Shown: positions 38,940-46,896, counted from the stretch's first letter. The stretch: DNA of 64,000 nucleotides from Rubrivivax sp. (GCA_021298085.1 JAJTDE010000007.1:21931-85930), one strand, 5' to 3'. A program made the numbers and translations. The notes: generated by a model from the letters alone, not told the origin.

Positions 38940-40295
38940 TCAAGCCGCTGCAGCAGCAGGAGGTTTGGCAAGCAGGGCATAGAAGAAACCGTCTCCGTCG
39001 GGGCCGACATCGGCCACAGGAGGGGCGGAGTCATTCTGGGGCAGGGGCAGGAGGTGTCCGGGTGAACCGGGCTGCAGGAGGCTGGCAGCACCACCGATCC
39101 GTTGCAGAAATGCGTCGATCACGCCCTGACCCTCGGCCTTGAAGACCGAACAGGTGGCATAGAGCAGTCGCCCGCCCGGCTTTAGCACAGACCAGAGTGC
39201 CTGCAGCAGCTGCAGTTGTGCAGCCGCCAGCGTTGAGATGTCGGCCGCGCGGCGCAGCCAACGGATGTCGGGGTGGCGGCGCACGATGCCGGAGGCGCTG
39301 CACGGGGCGTCGAGGAGGATGGCGTCAAACAGTTGACCATCCCACCAGCTCTGCAGGTCAGCCGCGTCAGCAGCCTTCAGGTCGGCCGACAGGCCCAGCC
39401 GTTGCAAGTTGTCAGCCACTCGGCGTAAACGCTGTGCGTCACTGTCCAACGCCAGCAGCTGCAGGTCCGACCGTTCCAGCAGGTGCGCCGTCTTGCCACC
39501 CGGCGCCGCGCACGCGTCCAGCACACGCCAGCCCTGGGTGTCCGCGCCGCCAAGCAACCAGGCCGCTGCACGCTGGGCATTGAGGTCCTGAACCGATACC
39601 CAGCCGTCGGCAAACCCGGGCAGACGCGTCACGGGCACAGGCTGCGCCAGCACAACGCACTGATCCAGGGCGGGGTCCTGGCTGAGCGCATGGCGCACCC
39701 CCTGGTCCGTCAGCACTTGTGCGTACTGCACCACCGTGAGGCGCCGCGTGTTCACACGCAGGACCATCGGGGGGTGCTGCTGGGCCTGCTGCAGAAGATC
39801 CTCGGCCCGCGGGCCCCAGTCGTTGCGAAGCTGGCGCACCCACCAGGCCTGATGGTTGGTCATCGCCCTTGAGTCTGCCTGCACGGCCAGGTGCAGGGCC
39901 AGCTGCTCACGAAGATAGCGCCTGAGGACGGCATTGACGAACCCCCCGTGACGCGTGTGCAGACGGCGCGCCGCCTTGACCGACTCATCCACCAGGGTAT
40001 GCGGCGCGTAGGGTTGGCCGCCTGGGGGCCACAGCAGCGCCAGCGCACACAGCAGCAGAGCGTCCAGGTCCGGGTCGGGCCGGCGCGAGACCAGGCGGTC
40101 TCGCAGGGCTTCGGCGGCGCCCATCCAGCGCATCACATGGAAGCTCAGTGCCTGGACGCCGGGCCTGACCGCCGGTGGCACGCTGTTAAGCACATCCGTC
40201 AAGGAATGGCCTGCGCGCACCTCGGCGACCGCAGCAGCACAGTGGGCTAGTTGTTGTGACAGCGTGGGCGCTGCGGCGTAGACTCGTGAGTTCAC
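38940..40295 (-). CDS. rsmB: 16S rRNA (cytosine-967-C5)-methyltransferase
   Basis: A 451-residue RsmB. An N-terminal NusB-like RNA-binding domain (about 1-140) is followed by the methyltransferase: SAM site 'RVLDACAAPGGKTAHLLE', 'DAILLDAPCSASGIVRRHPDIRW' with the first catalytic cysteine, and 'LLYATCSVF' with the second. It methylates C967 of 16S rRNA. The start codon is GTG 40295. The gene is divergent from folE (77 bases apart) and begins a minus-strand run with DUF4390, ntrY and the response regulator. Confidence 0.93.
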   Translation of the reverse strand: MNSRVYAAAPTLSQQLAHCAAAVAEVRAGHSLTDVLNSVPPAVRPGVQALSFHVMRWMGAAEALRDRLVSRRPDPDLDALLLCALALLWPPGGQPYAPHTLVDESVKAARRLHTRHGGFVNAVLRRYLREQLALHLAVQADSRAMTNHQAWWVRQLRNDWGPRAEDLLQQAQQHPPMVLRVNTRRLTVVQYAQVLTDQGVRHALSQDPALDQCVVLAQPVPVTRLPGFADGWVSVQDLNAQRAAAWLLGGADTQGWRVLDACAAPGGKTAHLLERSDLQLLALDSDAQRLRRVADNLQRLGLSADLKAADAADLQSWWDGQLFDAILLDAPCSASGIVRRHPDIRWLRRAADISTLAAAQLQLLQALWSVLKPGGRLLYATCSVFKAEGQGVIDAFLQRIGGAASLLQPGSPGHLLPLPQNDSAPPVADVGPDGDGFFYALLAKPPAAAAA

Positions 40296-40372
40296 AGCTG
40301 CGCAGTCTAAGTGTGCGGCCGCCTGCCAGACGCAGGCTCAGTCAGCCCCACCCCTTCCCCGAGGAGCAAACC

Positions 40373-41131
40373 ATGCCCAGCAAGAACCTGCCCAGCACTG
40401 TCCTGCGCACGGCACCACGGCTCTTCCGCAGCGAATCCGAACTGGCCCAGATGTCTGCCAGCGAACGCATCCGCTACCGCCTGGTGACCGCCGACAAGCG
40501 CCACCATGCCAATGACAACATCGCCGACTTTGTCCGCGAAGGTGAGCTGGAAGAACTCAAGGCCGAAGTGGCCGAGAAGGTTCGGGAGGTGCTGCGCGCG
40601 CTGGTGATCGATACCGAGAGCGATCACAACACCCACGAGACCGCCAAGCGCGTCGCCAAGATGTACGTCGACGAGATTTTCCAGGGCCGCTACCGTCCGA
40701 TGCCCGCTGTCACCGAATTTCCCAACGCCGAGCGGCTCAACGAACTGATGATCGTCGGCCCGATCACCGTGCGCAGTGCCTGCTCCCACCACCTCTGCCC
40801 GATCATCGGCCGCGTCTGGATAGGGATCCTTCCCAACGAGCACTCCAACCTGATCGGCCTCAGCAAGTACGCCCGCATCTGCGACTGGATCATGAGCAGG
40901 CCGCAGATCCAGGAAGAAGCCGTCACCATGCTGGCCAATGAACTGCAGGACCGTGTCAAGCCCGATGGGCTGGCCATCGTCATGGAAGCAGACCATTTCT
41001 GCATGCATTGGCGCGGCGTGAAGGACGTTGAGTCGGCGATGGTCAACAGCGTGATGCGAGGGGCCTTCCTGAAGGACCCGAACCTGCGGCGCGAGTTTCT
41101 GTCGCTGCTGCCTAACCGCCGCAAAGGCTGA
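40373..41131 (+). CDS. folE: GTP cyclohydrolase I
   Basis: A 252-residue type I GTP cyclohydrolase. Zinc ligands are in 'RSACSHHLCPIIGRVWIGILP' (Cys and His) and 'HFCMHWRGVKD' (second Cys). 'SKYARICDWIMSRPQIQEEAV' and the 'ETAKRVAKMY' N-terminal helix are standard. It makes 7,8-dihydroneopterin triphosphate from GTP for folate (and pterin) synthesis. ATG 40373 has the Shine-Dalgarno GAGGAG about 7 bases upstream; an upstream open frame is not family sequence. The N-terminal extension of about 30 residues is longer than in Escherichia coli. A BLUF gene follows after 4 bases. Confidence 0.92.
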   Translation: MPSKNLPSTVLRTAPRLFRSESELAQMSASERIRYRLVTADKRHHANDNIADFVREGELEELKAEVAEKVREVLRALVIDTESDHNTHETAKRVAKMYVDEIFQGRYRPMPAVTEFPNAERLNELMIVGPITVRSACSHHLCPIIGRVWIGILPNEHSNLIGLSKYARICDWIMSRPQIQEEAVTMLANELQDRVKPDGLAIVMEADHFCMHWRGVKDVESAMVNSVMRGAFLKDPNLRREFLSLLPNRRKG

Positions 41132-41135
41132 GACC

Positions 41136-41561
41136 ATGTTGGTGCGCCTGCTCTACGCCAGCCGAGCCGTCCCCTCCCTCGACCAGGAAGAGCTGCAAGC
41201 CATCCTGAAACAGAGCAAGTCGCGCAATCCTGCAGCCGGCATCACCGGCGTGCTGTGCTTCTCGCATGGCATCTTCCTGCAGGTGCTCGAAGGCGGCCGC
41301 TCAGCAGTCAACGGCCTGTACAACCGCATTGCCGCCGACCCCCGGCACTCACAGGTCGAATTGCTGCTTTACCAGGAAATCGGTGAACGGCGCTTTGCCG
41401 GCTGGTCCATGGGACAGGTCAACATGTCTCGGCTGAATCCCTCCTTGCTGCTCAAGTATTCGGCTACCGCCACGCTCGACCCTTATTCCGTGTCAGGGGC
41501 AGTGTCGCTGGCCTTGTTTGAAGAACTGGTGGCGACGGCCTCTGTGATGGGCCAGGTGTGA
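41136..41561 (+). CDS. Stand-alone BLUF-domain blue-light receptor
   Basis: A 141-residue protein consisting of one BLUF domain (about residues 1-95) and a short C-terminal helical tail. The flavin-site residues are in place: Tyr7 in 'LLYASR', Asn31 in 'RNPAAGITGVL', Gln49 in 'FLQVLEGG' and Trp90 in 'GWSMG'. BLUF domains bind FAD and sense blue light by rearranging the Tyr-Gln hydrogen bond. There is no effector domain, so signalling would be through a partner protein. It starts 4 bases after folE, suggesting a shared transcript, and is followed by a hairpin and then the sox promoter. Confidence 0.88.
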   Translation: MLVRLLYASRAVPSLDQEELQAILKQSKSRNPAAGITGVLCFSHGIFLQVLEGGRSAVNGLYNRIAADPRHSQVELLLYQEIGERRFAGWSMGQVNMSRLNPSLLLKYSATATLDPYSVSGAVSLALFEELVATASVMGQV

Positions 41562-41562
41562 A

Positions 41563-41584
41563 GGCCGCCGCACGAGCGGCGGCC
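41563..41584 (+). terminator. GC-rich hairpin after the BLUF gene
   Basis: A perfect 9-bp stem GGCCGCCGC / GCGGCGGCC with loop ACGA begins one base after the BLUF stop codon. No T-run follows, so it is not a textbook intrinsic terminator. Its position suggests it separates folE-BLUF transcription from the sox operon or protects the 3' end. Confidence 0.5.
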
Positions 41585-41660
41585 GTACATCATCAGAACC
41601 GCCTGACACCGGGCTTGAGAGGCCCAATTCCAACGCTTTGCCGGGCCGGTGAAAGCACCA

Positions 41661-41702
41661 TTGCCATTCCACTTCATGATCTGTATATTCGTACTTGCTT
41701 AT
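41661..41702 (+). promoter_or_regulatory. soxC promoter with overlapping palindromic operator
   Basis: A good sigma-70 promoter: -35 TTGCCA (41661-41666), 17-base spacer, -10 TATATT (41684-41689). A 16-bp inverted repeat ATTCG-TACTTG-CTTAT (41687-41702) overlaps the -10 and the expected start site near 41696. It has the same build as the sites at 46932, 50797, 53224 and 53391. A repressor bound here would block RNA polymerase. The local AT-rich patch stands out from the GC-rich surroundings. Confidence 0.6.
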
Positions 41703-41769
41703 ATCAAGAAAGAACGCTCAAGCACGCTTGGCGCTCTCTCCACGCAGCAACGCCACCCGAGGTTCCACC

Positions 41770-43149
41770 GTGCCCGAGATCAATGGCCCCCGCGGCCGAA
41801 TCGTCAAGGCGCCCGAAAACTTCCTCACCCCAGACGGCATCAAGACCGTCTTTCGTGAAGGCAAGTCCGGGCGCCGGGATTTCATCCGACAAGCCTTTGT
41901 CGCCGCCACGGCCGCGGGCGCCGCCGCCGGCAGTGCGCTGGCAGCCGGCAACCCTGTCCCGTCAGAAGGGGGAGACCCCAACATCCTCAACCTGCCCACA
42001 CACAGCACTGGCCTGGGGCAGCCGGTGGTCACCGATGGCTATGGCAAGCCATCCCAGTACGAAACCAACGTCCAGCGCCGCCAGAGCCCCGGCCTCACCC
42101 AGACCACCCAGGCCAGCGTGAGCTTCGCGCCGCTGCAAAGCTTGTTTGGCATCGTCACGCCCAGCGGCTTGCACTTCGAGCGCCATCATCAGGGTTGGTG
42201 GGACATCGACCCGTCCAAGCACCGGCTGATGATCAATGGTTCGGATGCGCAGATCGTCAAGAAGCCCATGGTCTTCACGATGGACGAGATCATGCGCCTG
42301 CCGGCCGTCAGCCGCTTCCACTTCATCGAGTGCGGTGCCAACACCGGCATGGAGTGGGGCAACGTCGCAGTGCCCACCTGCCAGTACAGCCACGGCATGC
42401 TGAGCTGCAGCGAGTTCACCGGCGTACCCCTGAAGGCCGTTCTGGACATGTGCGGCGTCGACTACAGACGCGGCCGCTTTGTACTCGGCGAAGGCGCCGA
42501 CGGCTCCTCCATGACACGCACCATCCCGATGGAGCTCGTGGAGAGCGGCGAAGTGCTGTTGGCCTACGGCCAGAACGGCGAAATGCTGCGGCCCGAAAAC
42601 GGCTACCCGCTGCGGCTGGTCGTGCCCGGTGTTCAAGGCGTCAGCTGGGTGAAATACCTGCGCCGCATCGAAGTGGGTGACAAGCCCTATGCGGCCAAGG
42701 ACGAGGTCATGCACTACGTTGACCTGATGCCCAACGGCCTGCACCGCCAATACACCAGCACCCAGGAGTGCAAGAGTGTTGTCACGACGCCGTCGGGCGG
42801 GCAAGTGCTGCTGGACAAGGGCTTCTACAACATCAGCGGGTTGGCCTGGAGCGGTCGCGGAAAGATCCGGCGGGTCGACGTGTCGGTCGACGGTGGCCGC
42901 AACTGGCGCAGCGCACGGCTCGAGACGCCGGTACTGGACAAGTGCCTGACACGCTTCAACCTCGATTGGGTCTGGGACGGCAAGGCCGCGCTCATTCAGA
43001 GTCGAGCCACCGACGACACCGCTTACGTGCAACCCACCTACCGCCAGTTGCGCCAGGTGCGCGGCTCGCGCTCGATCTACCATAACAACGCCATCCAGAC
43101 TTGGCTCGTCCAGGAGAGTGGTGAGGTGAAGAATGTCCAGCTGTCGTAA
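41770..43149 (+). CDS. soxC: Sulfane/sulfite dehydrogenase molybdenum subunit SoxC
   Basis: A 459-residue SoxC. A Tat signal 'GRRDFIRQAFVAATAAGAAAG' begins near residue 32. The molybdopterin domain carries the Mo-coordinating cysteine in 'FHFIECGANTGMEW' (near 188), with 'HHQGWWDIDPSKHRLMING' before it, and a C-terminal dimerisation domain with 'WSGRGKIRRVDVSVDGGRNW'. With SoxD it oxidises the sulfane sulfur bound to SoxY, giving six extra electrons per thiosulfate. I chose GTG 41770 because GAGG lies 7 bases upstream and the N-terminus 'PEINGPRGRIVKAPENF' fits the family; the frame is open from a TTG at 41695. It overlaps soxD by 17 bases. Confidence 0.92.
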   Translation: MPEINGPRGRIVKAPENFLTPDGIKTVFREGKSGRRDFIRQAFVAATAAGAAAGSALAAGNPVPSEGGDPNILNLPTHSTGLGQPVVTDGYGKPSQYETNVQRRQSPGLTQTTQASVSFAPLQSLFGIVTPSGLHFERHHQGWWDIDPSKHRLMINGSDAQIVKKPMVFTMDEIMRLPAVSRFHFIECGANTGMEWGNVAVPTCQYSHGMLSCSEFTGVPLKAVLDMCGVDYRRGRFVLGEGADGSSMTRTIPMELVESGEVLLAYGQNGEMLRPENGYPLRLVVPGVQGVSWVKYLRRIEVGDKPYAAKDEVMHYVDLMPNGLHRQYTSTQECKSVVTTPSGGQVLLDKGFYNISGLAWSGRGKIRRVDVSVDGGRNWRSARLETPVLDKCLTRFNLDWVWDGKAALIQSRATDDTAYVQPTYRQLRQVRGSRSIYHNNAIQTWLVQESGEVKNVQLS

Positions 43150-44236
43150 TCGGTTCGCTGCTGCGCTGCTGGCCCTGGCCACCGGCAGTGTCCTGGCGCA
43201 AGCTGCCACCCCAGCAGCTGCCATATCCGGTCTGGGCCGGCCGGCCACCGCCAAGGAAGTGGCGGCCTGGGACATCGATGTTCGTCCTGATTTCAAGGGG
43301 CTGCCCAAGGGCAGCGGCTCGGTCGCCAAGGGCATGGATGTCTGGGAAGCCAAGTGTGCGTCCTGCCACGGTGTTTTTGGCGAGAGCAACGAGGTCTTCT
43401 CGCCGGTGGTGGGCGGCACCACCAAGGCAGACATCCAGACGGGCCGGGCAGCGCGACTGCTCGACGAGAGCTTCCCGGGGCGAACCACCCTGATGAAGGT
43501 CTCCACGGTGTCCACGCTGTGGGACTACATCAACCGCGCCATGCCGTGGAACAACCCCAAGACACTGACGGTCGAGGAGGTCTATGCGGTCACCGCCTAC
43601 CTGCTGAACATGGGTGGCGTGCTGCCAGACAACTTCACGTTGTCCGACCAGAACATCGCGCAGGTGCAGGCCTTGCTGCCCAACCGAAATGGCATGACCA
43701 CCGACCACGGCATGTGGCCTGGCCGCAGCATGGGTAACGGGGGGCGGCCGGATGTCAAGGCCGTGGCATGCATGAAGAACTGCGCCGTGGAGCCGACGGT
43801 CAAGTCCTTTCTGCCCGACCACGCGCGCAATGCCCATGGCAACCTGGCTGAACAAAATCGGCTGATTGGTGCCCAGTTGGGTGCTGACACGACGAAGCCG
43901 CCTGGCACGCCCTTTGTTCCCCCCAGCGCGCCGGCACCAGCCGCGCCGAGCACAGGCTCAACCGCTGCTGCTGCTGCTGCTGCCAATCCAGCCAGCTTGT
44001 TCAAGAAACACTCGTGCAACGCGTGTCACGGGGTCGAAAACAAGATAGTTGGGCCCGGCATGCGTGAAGTCGGGAAAAAATATGCAGGCCGCGCCGATGC
44101 TGTCGACTATCTCGCCGGCAGGATCGTTAGCGGTGGCACGGGCGTCTGGGGTGCGATACCGATGCCTGCACAAAGCCTTTCCCCCGCCGACGCCAAAGCG
44201 CTTGCGCGCTGGATCACCGAAGGCGCCAAGCCCTGA
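43133..44236 (+). CDS. soxD: Diheme cytochrome c SoxD
   Basis: A 367-residue exported cytochrome with a signal peptide ending 'GSVLAQA'. Two haem motifs are present, CASCH (near residue 75) and CNACH (near 295), in two cytochrome c domains joined by an alanine/proline-rich linker that includes an alanine run. 'CMKNC' near residue 213 is another conserved SoxD feature. SoxD accepts electrons from SoxC. Presence of an intact soxCD pair predicts full oxidation of thiosulfate to sulfate without stored sulfur globules. It overlaps soxC by 17 bases and lies 38 bases before soxY. Confidence 0.92.
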   Translation: MSSCRNRFAAALLALATGSVLAQAATPAAAISGLGRPATAKEVAAWDIDVRPDFKGLPKGSGSVAKGMDVWEAKCASCHGVFGESNEVFSPVVGGTTKADIQTGRAARLLDESFPGRTTLMKVSTVSTLWDYINRAMPWNNPKTLTVEEVYAVTAYLLNMGGVLPDNFTLSDQNIAQVQALLPNRNGMTTDHGMWPGRSMGNGGRPDVKAVACMKNCAVEPTVKSFLPDHARNAHGNLAEQNRLIGAQLGADTTKPPGTPFVPPSAPAPAAPSTGSTAAAAAAANPASLFKKHSCNACHGVENKIVGPGMREVGKKYAGRADAVDYLAGRIVSGGTGVWGAIPMPAQSLSPADAKALARWITEGAKP

Positions 44237-44274
44237 AACTGTCGATGTCGACACCCACATCTAGGAGATAAACA

Positions 44275-44733
44275 ATGCAATCCCGACGCGAGATGCTCTC
44301 GACCAGCACGACGCTGGCCGCGCTGATGGTATCGGTGGGCCTGCTGCCCACCGCCGCGCAGGCCAACTGGAGCAAGGAAGCCTTTGAGGCCAAGACCTTG
44401 GCCGATGCGGCCAAAGGTCTGGGCGGTGGCGCCCCCGTGGCCAGCAAGGACGTGACCATCACCGGTCCCGACATCGCCGAGAACGGCGCGGTGGTGCCCG
44501 TTGGTGCGTCAACCAGCCTGCCCGGCGTGAAGCGGCTGGCGCTGATGGTTGAAAAGAACCCGAACGCGCTGGCCGCCGTCTTCGACGTGACCGATGCCAT
44601 CGACGCCAACGTCTCGACACGCGTCAAGATGGGCCAGTCATCCAATGTTTTCGCCGTTGCCATCATGAACGACGGCAAGGTGCTCTACGCCCAGAAAGAA
44701 ATCAAGGTCACCCTCGGCGGCTGCGGTGGGTGA
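44275..44733 (+). CDS. soxY: Thiosulfate oxidation carrier protein SoxY
   Basis: A 152-residue periplasmic carrier. A signal peptide starts 'SRREMLSTSTTLAALMVS' (twin-arginine-like) and ends near 'AAQANW'. The SoxY domain includes 'ITGPDIAENGAVVPVGAS', and the C-terminus is the swinging arm 'GGCGG' whose cysteine carries sulfur intermediates. It works as a heterodimer with SoxZ. The stop codon is followed directly by a long hairpin and then a tandem repeat, so soxY and soxZ are 215 bases apart, which is wide for two subunits needed 1:1. Confidence 0.94.
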   Translation: MQSRREMLSTSTTLAALMVSVGLLPTAAQANWSKEAFEAKTLADAAKGLGGGAPVASKDVTITGPDIAENGAVVPVGASTSLPGVKRLALMVEKNPNALAAVFDVTDAIDANVSTRVKMGQSSNVFAVAIMNDGKVLYAQKEIKVTLGGCGG

Positions 44734-44775
44734 GTACGGACTGAAAACCGTCCTGAGGACGGTTTTCAGCCGTAC
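44734..44775 (+). other. Long perfect hairpin directly after soxY
   Basis: The stem CTGAAAACCGTCC / GGACGGTTTTCAG (44741-44753 and 44757-44769, loop TGA) is perfect over 13 bp. It is extended by outer arms GTACGG / CCGTAC (44734-44739 and 44770-44775) with one bulged A. It begins at the first base after the soxY stop. No T-run follows, so it looks more like an mRNA-protecting or attenuating structure than a full terminator. Confidence 0.75.
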
Positions 44776-44900
44776 GAACCGACCGAGCTCTGCGAGGTCG
44801 TGGATGAGCGAGCGAACCGACCGAGCTCTGCGAGGTCGTGGATGAGCGAGCGAACCGACCGAGCTTGAGCGAGCGAACCGACCGAGCTCTGCGAAGTCAC
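44775..44900 (+). repeat. 38-bp tandem repeat between soxY and soxZ
   Basis: Unit 1 (44775-44812) and unit 2 (44813-44850) are identical 38-bp copies starting CGAACCGACCGAGCTC. Unit 3 (44851-44873) is a 23-bp copy lacking 15 internal bases. Unit 4 (from 44874) matches for about 20 bases, then has a substitution and diverges near 44900. Each full unit contains CGACC...GGTCG, able to form a small hairpin. There is no open reading frame across it and no spacers, so it is not CRISPR. Confidence 0.9.
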
Positions 44901-44948
44901 CAGGCCCAGATCATTTACCTCAACGTTTGAATTCACAGGAGAACTGCC

Positions 44949-45260
44949 ATGGCAGACCCGATGCGCATCCGCGCTCAAGTTGCTGGCGACAAAGCCACCG
45001 TCCGTGTCCTGATGAGCCACGAGATGGAAACCGGTCAGCGCAAGGACAGCGCTGGCAAGACCATCCCTGCCTGGTTCATCCAGGAAGTGACGGCCCAGCA
45101 CAACGGCAAGACCGTGATGAGCGCCCAGTGGGGCCCCTCAGTGTCCAAGAACCCATTCATGCAGTTCAGTGTCAAGGGCGCCAAGGCCGGCGACAAGATC
45201 ACTGTCAGCTGGGTGGACAACAAGGGCGACAAGCGCACCGACGAAGCAACGGTGAGCTGA
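44949..45260 (+). CDS. soxZ: Thiosulfate oxidation carrier partner SoxZ
   Basis: A 103-residue SoxZ with an Ig-like fold and no signal peptide; it is exported by piggy-back with SoxY. Landmarks are 'MRIRAQVAGDKATVRVLMSHEMETGQRKDSAGKTIPAWFIQEV' (near residues 5-47) and 'SVSKNPFMQFSVKGAKAGDKITVSWVDNKGD'. The start has a strong Shine-Dalgarno AGGAGA. The 160-base gap to soxA holds two small inverted repeats, the clearer being GTTTCTC/GAGAAAC at 45341-45358. Confidence 0.94.
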   Translation: MADPMRIRAQVAGDKATVRVLMSHEMETGQRKDSAGKTIPAWFIQEVTAQHNGKTVMSAQWGPSVSKNPFMQFSVKGAKAGDKITVSWVDNKGDKRTDEATVS

Positions 45261-45340
45261 TCAGCCCTCAGGTCAACTAATCTCTGACATCAGCAGCGCC
45301 TGGTCACTCCGCAGCGCAGTTCACTGCGGGTTTTCCGGGC

Positions 45341-45358
45341 GTTTCTCGCTCGAGAAAC
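45341..45358 (+). promoter_or_regulatory. Inverted repeat upstream of soxA
   Basis: Perfect 7-bp arms GTTTCTC / GAGAAAC with loop GCTC, 62 bases before the soxA start. A second small hairpin CGCAG/CTGCG precedes it. It could be an operator or an RNA hairpin that tunes soxAXB relative to soxYZ. No clear promoter was found next to it. Confidence 0.4.
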
Positions 45359-45420
45359 AACCTACCATAAAGTCTCCATGCCAAGCCCATGGAGCCAACC
45401 TTCCACCGTAGGAGCACCCC

Positions 45421-46218
45421 TTGAAGAGAGCCCTCATGGCGGCTACCGTGCTGATGGCTGCGGCCTTCAGCGCACATGCCCAGAAGTCGTCGGCGGACGG
45501 CATCGCCGAATACCGAAAGATGCTGGAGGACGGCAACCCTGCCGAGCTCTTTGAAGCCAAGGGAGAAAATCTCTGGAAACAAAAGCGCGGCCCCAAGAAC
45601 GCCACACTTCAGCAGTGTGACCTCGGGCTCGGGCCTGGCGTTGTCAAGGGCGCCTGGGTGCAGCTGCCGCGCTGGTTTGCCGACACTGGCCGGGTGCAGG
45701 ACCTCGAATCGCGCCTGCTGACCTGCATGGTCACCCTGCAAGGCCTGAACGCCGACGACATCACCAAGGCACCCTTCGGCCGCGGCGAACAGGCCAACAT
45801 GGAGGCCTTGGCGGCCTGGATCTCGGCCGAATCCAAGGGCATGAAGTTCAACTTGCCACAAGCGCATGCCGAGGAGCGCCGGTTCTATGAATTGGGCAAG
45901 CGCGCCTTCTTCTTCCGCGGCGGGACACACGACTTTTCCTGCGCGGCGTGTCACAGCGAAGATGGCAAGCGCATCCGCCTTCAAGACCTGCCCAACCTCA
46001 CCAAGAATCCCGGCAACGGCATCGGCTTTGCCGCCTGGCCCGCATACCGGGTCTCGAGCGGCGAGATGTGGAGCATGCAGCGCCGCCTGAACGATTGTTT
46101 CCGGCAGCAGCGCTTTCCCTATCCTGGCTTCGCCAGCGACGTGACCGTCGCGCTCGGGGTCTACATGGGTGTCAACGCGAAGGGCGCCGAGTCCATCGCA
46201 CCCGCCATCAAGCGCTGA
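45421..46218 (+). CDS. soxA: Sulfur oxidation c-type cytochrome SoxA (monoheme type)
   Basis: A 265-residue SoxA with a signal peptide ending 'FSAHAQ'. The single haem motif CAACH is near residue 174. The C-terminal active-site cysteine is in 'RRLNDCFRQQRFPYP' (near 225); it ligates haem and carries the persulfide. In place of the first haem of diheme SoxA there are two isolated cysteines ('LQQCDLG' and 'LLTCMVT'), probably a disulfide. With SoxX it attaches thiosulfate to the SoxY cysteine. The start is TTG 45421, supported by AGGAG 6 bases upstream. SoxX follows after 16 bases. Confidence 0.93.
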   Translation: MKRALMAATVLMAAAFSAHAQKSSADGIAEYRKMLEDGNPAELFEAKGENLWKQKRGPKNATLQQCDLGLGPGVVKGAWVQLPRWFADTGRVQDLESRLLTCMVTLQGLNADDITKAPFGRGEQANMEALAAWISAESKGMKFNLPQAHAEERRFYELGKRAFFFRGGTHDFSCAACHSEDGKRIRLQDLPNLTKNPGNGIGFAAWPAYRVSSGEMWSMQRRLNDCFRQQRFPYPGFASDVTVALGVYMGVNAKGAESIAPAIKR

Positions 46219-46234
46219 ACCAGGGGAAATCTGC

Positions 46235-46882
46235 ATGAACAAGCCGACTCACCACGCAGTCTTGGCCATCGGCACGGCCGTTCTCTTGGCCGGGTGTGCC
46301 AGCGGACCTTCACCCGCGCAACTCGACGAACAGGCCGCCGCGATGATGAAGGCGTCCTTCCGGGACCAAGGCATTGCCAAAGCTGACCGCATCAACCAGG
46401 ACTTGGGGCAATCCGCGTGCTCGTCCGACAAGGCGCCCGCGGAAGCCGTGACCAAGAAGGTCGAAGCGGAGGCCTTGGCGTCCATCAAGCCGCCCGCCAA
46501 TGGCCAGTACCTGGGTGCCTGGAAACAAGGCGAGCGCATCGCCCAGAGCGGCCGCGGGATGACCTGGAGCGACCCCAACACTGACACCAAGAACAATGGC
46601 GGAAACTGCTACAACTGCCACCAGATCGACCAAAAGGAGATCTCCTACGGCACCATCGGCCCCAGCCTGTGGAACTACGGGAAGCTGCGCGGTGTGAACG
46701 ACCCCGCAGCTGCCGCAGCCAAGCCCATCGTCGAGTACACCTGGGGCAAGCTCTGGAACAGCAAGGCTTACTCTGCCTGTTCCAACATGCCGCGTTTTGG
46801 CCACATGAAGCTGCTCGATGAAGAGCAGATCCGCCACATCATGGCACTGTTGCTGGACCCGGCTTCCCCGGTCAACCAGTAG
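46235..46882 (+). CDS. soxX: Sulfur oxidation c-type cytochrome SoxX, lipoprotein-like
   Basis: A 215-residue monoheme cytochrome with haem motif CYNCH near residue 125 in 'NNGGNCYNCHQID', and the SoxX ending 'NMPRFGHMKLLDEEQIRHIMALLLDP' whose methionine is the likely distal ligand. The N-terminus reads as a lipoprotein signal, 'AVLLAGCAS', with Cys21, so it may be membrane-anchored. An N-terminal region of about 80 residues precedes the haem domain, making it longer than compact SoxX. It pairs with SoxA. A rho-independent terminator follows its stop codon. Confidence 0.92.
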   Translation: MNKPTHHAVLAIGTAVLLAGCASGPSPAQLDEQAAAMMKASFRDQGIAKADRINQDLGQSACSSDKAPAEAVTKKVEAEALASIKPPANGQYLGAWKQGERIAQSGRGMTWSDPNTDTKNNGGNCYNCHQIDQKEISYGTIGPSLWNYGKLRGVNDPAAAAAKPIVEYTWGKLWNSKAYSACSNMPRFGHMKLLDEEQIRHIMALLLDPASPVNQ

Positions 46883-46896
46883 GCATGTTGTGCCTG

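Noticed and set aside
44775-44900. CRISPR array
   Set aside because: The 38-bp units are directly adjacent with no spacers, one unit has an internal deletion, and no cas genes are present.
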